Shown here piece after piece: positions 57,855 to 64,000 of a DNA stretch of 64,000 nt. Every line of letters starts with the position of its first letter. Position 1 is the first letter of the stretch. The notes under the pieces were generated by a model. The model was not told where the DNA came from and made no database searches. It worked only from the letters and a program-made list of their open reading frames with translations. Source of the stretch: Camelus bactrianus (lineage: Eukaryota; Chordata; Mammalia; Artiodactyla; Camelidae); NCBI RefSeq assembly GCF_048773025.1, contig NC_133557.1, positions 3,984,001-4,048,000 of the forward strand. The letters are read 5' to 3'. The position numbers and the translations under genes were made by a program.

Positions 57855-58855
57855 TTCATCTTTTCTTTCATTCTTTTCCATTATAGTTAATTACAAGACA
57901 TTGAATATAGTTCCCTGTGTGTTGTTTATCTATTTTATATATAGTGTTAGTATCTGCTAATCCCAAACTCCCATTTTATTCCTCCCCACCCCTTTTCCCC
58001 CTGGTAATCATAAATTTGTTTACTATGTCTATGAGTCTGTTTCTGTTTTGTGAGTAAGTTCATTTTTGTCTCTTTTTTTTAAAGATTTCATATATAAGTG
58101 ATATAATACGGTATTTTTCTTTCTATTTCTGGCTTACTTCATTTAGTATGATAATCTTTAGGACCATCCATGTTGCTTCAAATGGCATTATTTCATTTTT
58201 ATGGCTGAGTAATATTCCTTTGTGTGTATGTATTTGTATATACATATATCACATCTTATTTATCTAATCATCTGTTGATGGACATTTAGGTACTTCAATG
58301 TCTTGACTATCGTAAATAGTGCTGCTATGAACATTGGGCTGCATGTATCTTATAGAATTAAAGCTTTCTCCTGATACATGCCCAGGAGTGGAATTGCTGC
58401 ATCATATGGTAATTCTATTTTTAGTTTTATAAGGAATATCCATACTGTTCTGCATAGTGGCTGCATCAATTTACATTCCCACCAACAGTGTAGGAGAGTT
58501 CTCTTTTCTCTACACCCTCTTTAGCATTTATTTATAGACTTTTTGATGATGGCCATCCTGACCGGTGTGAGGTGATATCTCATTGTAGTTTTGATTTGCA
58601 TTTCTCTAATAATTAGCGATGCTGAGCATCCTTTCATGCACCTGTTGGCCATCTGTATGTCTTCTTTGGAGAAATGCCTTTATTAGAACTTCTGCACATT
58701 TTTTGATTGCGTTTTTTGTTTTTTGTTTTTTGATATAAGCTGTCTGAGCTATTTGTATATTTTTGGAAATTAATCCCGTGTCAGTTGTATCATTTGCAAA
58801 TGTTTTCCCCCATTCTGTAGGCTGTAAAAAACTCCATCTTTTAATAATTTCTAAC
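57855..58855 (-). mobile_element. L1 fragment: ORF2 end and most of the 3' UTR
   Basis: About 1 kb of antisense L1: 3' UTR at the left ('ttgaatatagttccctgtgt'), then ORF2 ('aatggcattatttcattttt', 'tctgttgatggacatttagg', 'ttacattcccaccaacagtg', 'ctgttggccatctgtatgtc'). Both ends are cut: the last 100 or so bases of the 3' UTR and the poly-A tail are absent. Similar strings at 57849-57864 and about 58824-58840 may be a decayed target duplication. Frames are broken. Confidence 0.9.
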
Positions 58856-59144
58856 TGAACTGTAGCACTTCCTTCAATTGTAAACGTGGGCAGCAAACTG
58901 CAGCAGTGTTTGCAGAATCTGTGACTTTGTCACCAGGACAAATCACAGATATTTTCTTATCGCCTGACTGTTTTGGTTGTTCTCCTGAAATATTGTTGAC
59001 AGTCGGCCCTACTCAGTAATTACGGTAGATATTATAACCACCACTAGGTGCTATTGTTTTAAGTATTAAGATCTTTTAACCATTTCAATAAATTGTTCTC
59101 CTTTGTAATCCTGTGTTTTTAATCTATGCATTTAAAATATCATT
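58856..59144. other. Unclassified block between two L1 pieces
   Basis: The text 'caggacaaatcacagatatt' and 'gttgacagtcggccctactc' seems familiar as a dispersed mammalian sequence, but I cannot name a family. No coding potential. Confidence 0.3.
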
Positions 59145-59490
59145 CTGAATGATATTTTAAATACCAACATAACTCAACCTCAAATACATCATGTTAAATG
59201 AAAGAATTCAGTCACAGAGGACTACATATTATATGATTCCATTTCTATGAAATGCCCAGAATAGGCAAATCCATAGAGACAGAAAGCAAATTAGTAGTTG
59301 CCAGAGGCTGGGGGAAGGGGAGTGGCTACTGATGAGTATGGGGTTTCGTTTTGGGGTGAAGCAAAATGTTCTTACATTAGATTCTGGCGATGGCTGCACT
59401 CTGTAATTATACACAAAACGATTGAATTGTACATTTTAAACACATGAACTTTCTGGTATGGAAATTATATCCCAATAAAACTGTTAGAAC
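59145..59490 (+). mobile_element. Old L1 (L1M) 3' end
   Basis: 'atgattccatttctatgaaa', 'aattagtagttgccagaggc', 'gattgaattgtacattttaa' and 'tatcccaataaaactgtt' are the 3' UTR of an old L1M element. Non-coding. Confidence 0.8.
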
Positions 59491-60879
59491 AATGCCGCCA
59501 TTATTCTGAGCAGGGGGACATAGGCTTCCCAGGACTGCTGGTGGGGTCTGTCAGCAGGAACACACAGTTTGGGCCCCTGCCTGTGGCTGGGTTTGATAAA
59601 TATGCAGAGAGCTCTGATTTTAATTTTTTTTTTAAAGTGCTGAATGTTGTGAGCCTAAGTAACTGAATTTATATCATGAAATAAAGCACTGCGTAGACTG
59701 ACGAGATGGCGGGACGTCAGGGGAAACCTCCTGGGTCACTTTAAGAAGATAAGTGGCCTGGTGTCCGTTTGACCCATTGCTCCTTATCAGGGTATCATGT
59801 TTCCTTCCACTTTTCCAGTTAAGCCTCTGCTCCTCAAGAAACCCTGGGGGTCAGGAAACAGTGACTTCCTTTCCTTTCCAGCCAACCACCCCCCTATCTC
59901 CCCCCACCCCTCCTCCACTCCCCACAATCAAAGATGCCTCTGTGCTGAGTCTGAAGAAAGCCTTCTTCCAACCCCGCACGGAGCCATCACCTTCGCCGGC
60001 AGAGGGTGGACTCTTGTGGCTTGTTTCTCAGGAGATCGGTGGTGCACCCGTAATGAAAAACAATTTTTCTCTTGATGACTTTGCTGCAGGCAGCTCCAGG
60101 CAGGGCCCTCGCCTCTTCTAGAAGATTCTCTGATGTCCACGACCAGCCTGAGGGCTTGAATGGCATCCCCCTCTCCTCCCTCAACTCCTCTCCCACTGTG
60201 CAGGCGAGGTCTGCTGCAGCTCTGGGGACATTTTCTATCCACGCCGATCACTTCCAATCTCAAGCACCTGCTGCAGGATTGGCCTGAAGGGTTTCCTCTG
60301 TCCCAGGAGGGTGCTCAGTGTGGCTGTGCCCAGCCTGGACCAGCCAGGGATTTAATCAGCCCTGAAAAATCTGCCGCCAATCGAGGAAGGACTTGGTAGA
60401 TACGTAGCGCATTTCCCTCAGCCTCCAGGGGGATTATCCTGCGGTGTGTTCCCAGGAGGAGTGAGCCCCGCGTCCCTTTCTCCCTGTGCCGCCCCACACT
60501 TGTGCTCGTTGAGGTCGTCTCCCCACATTCTTGTCTCAGGATTTGATTTAGGGAGACCCCAACTTAGGCAGGGGGGCCCACTGAGTAACGAACCCAAGAC
60601 TAAACAGATTCATCAGGATGCAGGCTCCTTGGTCCAGTGATGCTGCCATTGCTCACAGCTGTAGAACACCTATTCTGAGTTCTGCCTTCAGCTCACACAG
60701 CAGATTGGATTCAGAGCACCAGATACTTCCAGGTGCTGAGCATTAAGCCAATTGTAAATTGCCAAAATTTAATTCAAGCCAAGTCTAAAAAGCAAGGTTG
60801 ATTCAGGTAAGGCGATAGAACACTCTTTCCTCCCGTGGATCAAAATTCTCCCTGAGGGGGAATTTCAAGATAGTGTTAT
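59491..60879. other. No gene; GC-richer unique DNA
   Basis: Richer in G, C and CpG than its surroundings (59700-60560), with overlapping open frames on both strands up to 122 codons. I recognise no domain, splice pattern or repeat. Confidence 0.4.
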
Positions 60880-60985
60880 CCTTGAAAAGAAAACATATAT
60901 GTATGTGTATGTATAACTGAATCACCATGCTGTACACCTGAAACTAACATTGTAAATTCACTACACTTCAGTAAAAACATGTTTT
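60880..60985 (+). mobile_element. Short L1 3' tail
   Basis: 'gtgtatgtataactgaatca', 'ccatgctgtacacctgaaac' and 'tcactacacttcagtaaaaa' are the last 100 bases of an artiodactyl-type L1 3' UTR. Confidence 0.82.
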
Positions 60986-60994
60986 TTTTTTAAA

Positions 60995-61468
60995 GAATGT
61001 GTTAGCCAATTCACACCAGCCGTAAGGTGGAAACAACTCAAATACCCTTCAAATGATAAGTGGATAAACAAATGTGATCTACCCACACAGTGGAATATTA
61101 TTCAGCCCTAAAAAAGAATACTGACTGGTCCATGCTACAACATGGATGAACTTTGAACAAGTTAAGTGAGAGAAGTCAGACACCAAAGGTCATATACTGT
61201 ATGACTCTATTTCTGTAAAATATCCAAAAGAGATGACTCTAAAGAGAAAGAAAGCAGATTAGTGATTGCTGGGGTGGGGAGTGGAGGTGGGAATGGGGAG
61301 TGACCGATTCGTGGATGTAGGGTTTCATTTTAGGGAAATTAAAATGTCTTGGAGATCGAGGTGATGGTTGTATAAGATTGTGAATGTAGTAAATGCCACT
61401 GAATTGTACACTTTACAATGGTTAATGGTTAATTCTATGTTATCTGAATTTTACCTCAGTTAAAAAAA
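60995..61468 (+). mobile_element. Old L1 (L1M) 3' end
   Basis: ORF2 end ('tggaatattattcagcccta', 'ctacaacatggatgaacttt') followed by a 3' UTR with 'gtatgactctatttctgtaa' and 'ccactgaattgtacacttta', ending in an A run. It resembles 59145-59490 but is a separate copy, as it includes more of ORF2. Confidence 0.82.
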
Positions 61469-62084
61469 AACATGCATTAAAGTTTGTACAATTCAGATCA
61501 TGCCCTTCTCTCCCTTTCCTGCAGGCAGAGGTGATACCCTATTTAGTGGGCCAGCCAGGGTGCTGGAGGGACGGTCTGGAGCAGACACGAAGGCGGGTCT
61601 TCTGTGGCTGAATCAGAGGGATGTGGGCAGCTGGGGACGCGAAAGAGCATTCCGGGGGTTCAGGACAGTGGTTGTTCCGTACAACTGGGTAGGAAAGCAT
61701 TTTAAGATCTTAACAACTGGACAGTCCTACTGAGGTACGCTGGCTGAGCGTCTCTTCTGCTCCCAGGGGGCTATTGAGAGATTGAACTCTATTATTTATC
61801 CAGTGAGGTCTTTGTCCAAGAATTCCTCCTCCCCATGCCCATGGTCCAAAATGAAGGCCTGGCTGTATCTGGGGTGGGGCGGGGCTAGAAAGGCTGGTAC
61901 CAGTGATGCCAGCGTCTCACTCACAGTAGCCGCCAGGGCCTGATGCATAAGGACAGACTCTCTGGGACAGATGTTAACCTCATCCCCAGCCTCCTCCCTT
62001 CCCTACAGGCTGGGGAAATGCATACCCTGAAGGCCAGTAGAAACACAGTGGGAGGCAGGGCTCTGTGGCTTTGCTCTTCCAAGA
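61469..62084. other. No gene or repeat recognised
   Basis: No supported feature. Confidence 0.5.
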
Positions 62085-62240
62085 GTGGTCTGGGAGCAGC
62101 AATTTGGGCATCACCTGGGAGCTTGGCAGCAATGCGGAAATCTGGAACCGACCCCAGCCCTGCTGACTCAGGACCCCTGGGTGATTTCTAAGCAATTACA
62201 ATTTCAGAAGTTCAGCTTTAAGAAAATAATCTCTTAGGAC
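62085..62240 (+). mobile_element. MER5A-like hAT-Charlie element
   Basis: 'tttgggcatcacctgggagc', 'gcaatgcggaaatctggaac' and 'cctgctgactcaggaccc' follow MER5A. Confidence 0.72.
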
Positions 62241-62824
62241 CACTGACTGTCCCTTTCGTCTCAAATTGTAGGCTGATGGCCCCTCTTCTGCAGTTCTCTT
62301 ACAGCCATAATTTGGAAAGAACAAGTTTTCTATCTCTTTGGAGACTGTCCAGCGCTTTTCTGGACAGAACCAAAAGCAGCTCCCAGGAAGACCATCCTTT
62401 CTTTAAAGTCTCGTTTCATCTTAGAAATTCGTGTGAATGTGGCACTTTATTCCATATACAGTGACATACACCTTAACATAAAACTGCTTGTTTTTTATCT
62501 CTAAAATCTTCGAATTGAAATTGAAGCTTCAGGAAGAGGCAGCATATTTTTATTCTTCATGGCTTTGCAGCCCCCAGCATCACGTGCGTGCTGCAGACTG
62601 CCAGGCAGATGTGAAGTGACTCAGGAAGTTAGTGATTCAGCAGGGAAACCACTGACCAGTTCAGGCTCTAATTATTAGGATAAATATAAGGATGCGGAAA
62701 TAATGATTAGTCTTCTCTTGGAATTCTTAACTTCGGGTAGTGACCACAGAAGAGGAACAAAAATTCATAGGAGGTCTTCAACTAAAGCAGGAGGGATTTA
62801 GAATGGCTCCATAAAAAAGATTTC
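62241..62824. other. No gene or repeat recognised
   Basis: No supported feature. Confidence 0.5.
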
Positions 62825-63345
62825 TGGACTCTGCAACTGTCTGAGTTTGGGTTCCCCAGAAGCTGAGCCTGAGGCAAGGATTTGGATGTGTGTTTACTTG
62901 GGGGGGGGGGGCTCTTAGGAGATGGGGAGTGAAGGAAGCTGAATGCGGCTACGAGCCGAGCAAGGATGTGTCCGTAGGGAAAGTTTAGGTTTGGCCTGAT
63001 TCACAGGGAGCTCTGGAGCGTGGATGGTACCACAGAGATGTCTCACCTTGAGGCAAGAGCGCTTGCCTGCACCTTGTATTGCATCCCAGTGTCAGCCAGT
63101 CATTGACTGCAGGCTGCTGCCTGAGGGGGTGGTGCATCTCGGTGATGGAATTCCTGTTCATCCCCCGGCAATTTTCTGGAGAAAGGAATCTTCTTTAGCA
63201 GCAGATCCTCCTAGCAGCCCAGTAAGGAAATCTGGGTGGGCAAACACAGCATCCACCACAAGCTCCACCATAGTACCTCACACTGATATTCCCATCATGC
63301 CCTTCTTTCCCTTAGAGATGGCCTCCTGTTTGACTTAACCACTTC
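62825..63345. other. Possible degenerate repeat, unclassified
   Basis: 'gtttgggttccccagaagct', 'gaggcaaggatttggatgtg' and 'gtgtcagccagtcattgact' resemble parts of an old dispersed mammalian repeat that I cannot name. A run of 12 G lies at 62900-62911. Confidence 0.3.
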
Positions 63346-64000
63346 AGTACATGTCAGTGTCACTTTATATTCCAAATGTTTGCCAGACGTGACCACCGTG
63401 GGCAGCCACTGGCTTCTGCTCTTGAAAACAAAATTCCCCACGGACCCTGGTGATTTCCACCCAAAGCCTTGCTCACTTGTCATCCCACTGAGGTGAAGTT
63501 CCTGACGTGGCTCCCTTCCTTCCCACTTTTGATTTCCCTGTGGTCCTGCCCTGGCCACACCCATCAGTCCAGGGGAGCTTTTTCCTGAGCACAGAGTCCC
63601 GAGGAAATAACAAAAGGGCAGCCCCGGCCTTATCGTCCTAGCTGATTATTTAAACAGCTGCCAGACCGCTGCAGCTGCCTTGGCAAGAGTCCCTGCGAGG
63701 AAGGGAGTGACCCGGCATCGTGTGAGCACAGTGGCTGCAGCCACCACGCAGGGAGGCACACAGAGTGTCAAGTAGCCTTTAGACATTGAGATTGCAAGGG
63801 TCCCACAGGCACCTTGAGTGACGGGGTGCATAACCCCAGACTGCACCAAATCGGGAAGGGGTTTAATCAGTGCGTAAGTCAATCAAGATTCTTCCGTCCA
63901 AAAGGTCCGGAGACAGGTGCACTGCATTTCTTTACCCCATTCTGTTCTTTTTCACCCCGTTTTCCTCTCTGCAGCCTTTCCACTCTTCCTAGGCTGAGAA
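63346..64000. other. No gene or repeat recognised
   Basis: No supported feature up to the window end. Confidence 0.5.

Noticed and set aside
59753-60121. Open frame of 122 codons, proline-rich
   Set aside because: It sits in GC-richer DNA where stops are rarer; overlapping frames of similar length exist on both strands and no domain is visible.
1-64000. CRISPR array, bacterial operon, phage or plasmid features
   Set aside because: The content is mammalian throughout (MIR, L2, L1, MER, MaLR, tRNA-derived SINE), and no direct-repeat/spacer pattern or bacterial gene is present.

Overview
This window is mammalian nuclear DNA, almost certainly from a camelid (Camelus, Lama or Vicugna). The best evidence is three copies of a tRNA-derived SINE with intact A-box and B-box promoter motifs, of the kind I know from camelid genomes (Vic-1 type), at about 38032, 38143 and 43021. 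Several 5'-truncated L1 copies carry an artiodactyl-type 3' tail, and I see no ruminant BovB or Bov-tA and no pig-type SINE. This identification rests on memory of the families, not on a search.

I find no protein-coding gene, tRNA, rRNA or known ncRNA gene that I can support. The open frames are short, unrelated to any family I recognise, and several lie inside transposons. The window looks like intergenic or deep intronic DNA. Two stretches (20516-20760 and 43660-43984) have a splice-acceptor-like start and are reported only as candidate exons.

Most of what can be read is a layered record of transposons. Oldest are MIR and L2 fragments (for example 17690-18400, 21995-22240, 22995-23560, 57600-57780). 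Next come hAT-Charlie DNA transposons (seven MER5A-like copies, one MER20-like, two of the 'facing hAT' type near 45.9 and 48.6 kb), MaLR-type LTR fossils (5396, 6193, 22470, 32560, 36035, 57175) and old L1M pieces. Youngest are the camelid/artiodactyl L1 tails with readable target-site duplications (10411-11036, 44678-44980, 55042-55251) and the SINEs.

Layout: 0.8-2.6 kb is an old L1 whose halves lie head to head, with a younger L1 tail inside it. 2.9-6.6 kb holds LTR fossils, one nested in another. 8.6-11.9 kb has an L1 piece, a hAT element split by an L1, and an old mammalian repeat. 13.8-16.3 kb has two MER5A copies and a possible ERV remnant. 17.3-20.2 kb has L2, MIR and a duplicated L1 3' end. 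22-29.4 kb mixes MIR, LTR, L2 and old L1. 29.4-36 kb is mostly unique. 38-45 kb holds the SINEs, a long antisense old L1 and an L1 tail. 45.7-48.8 kb is a hAT cluster. 50.7-53.8 kb is a three-layer nest (MIR, then a plus-strand LINE, then a minus-strand LINE). 55-61.5 kb holds three L1 groups, and 62-64 kb is mostly unrecognised.

I did not find a new biological system. The most informative observations are the nested and inverted transposon structures, the SINE whose perfect target duplication does not sit flush with its head, and the two candidate exons. Boundaries of old repeats are good to roughly 10-30 bases; subfamily names are from memory.
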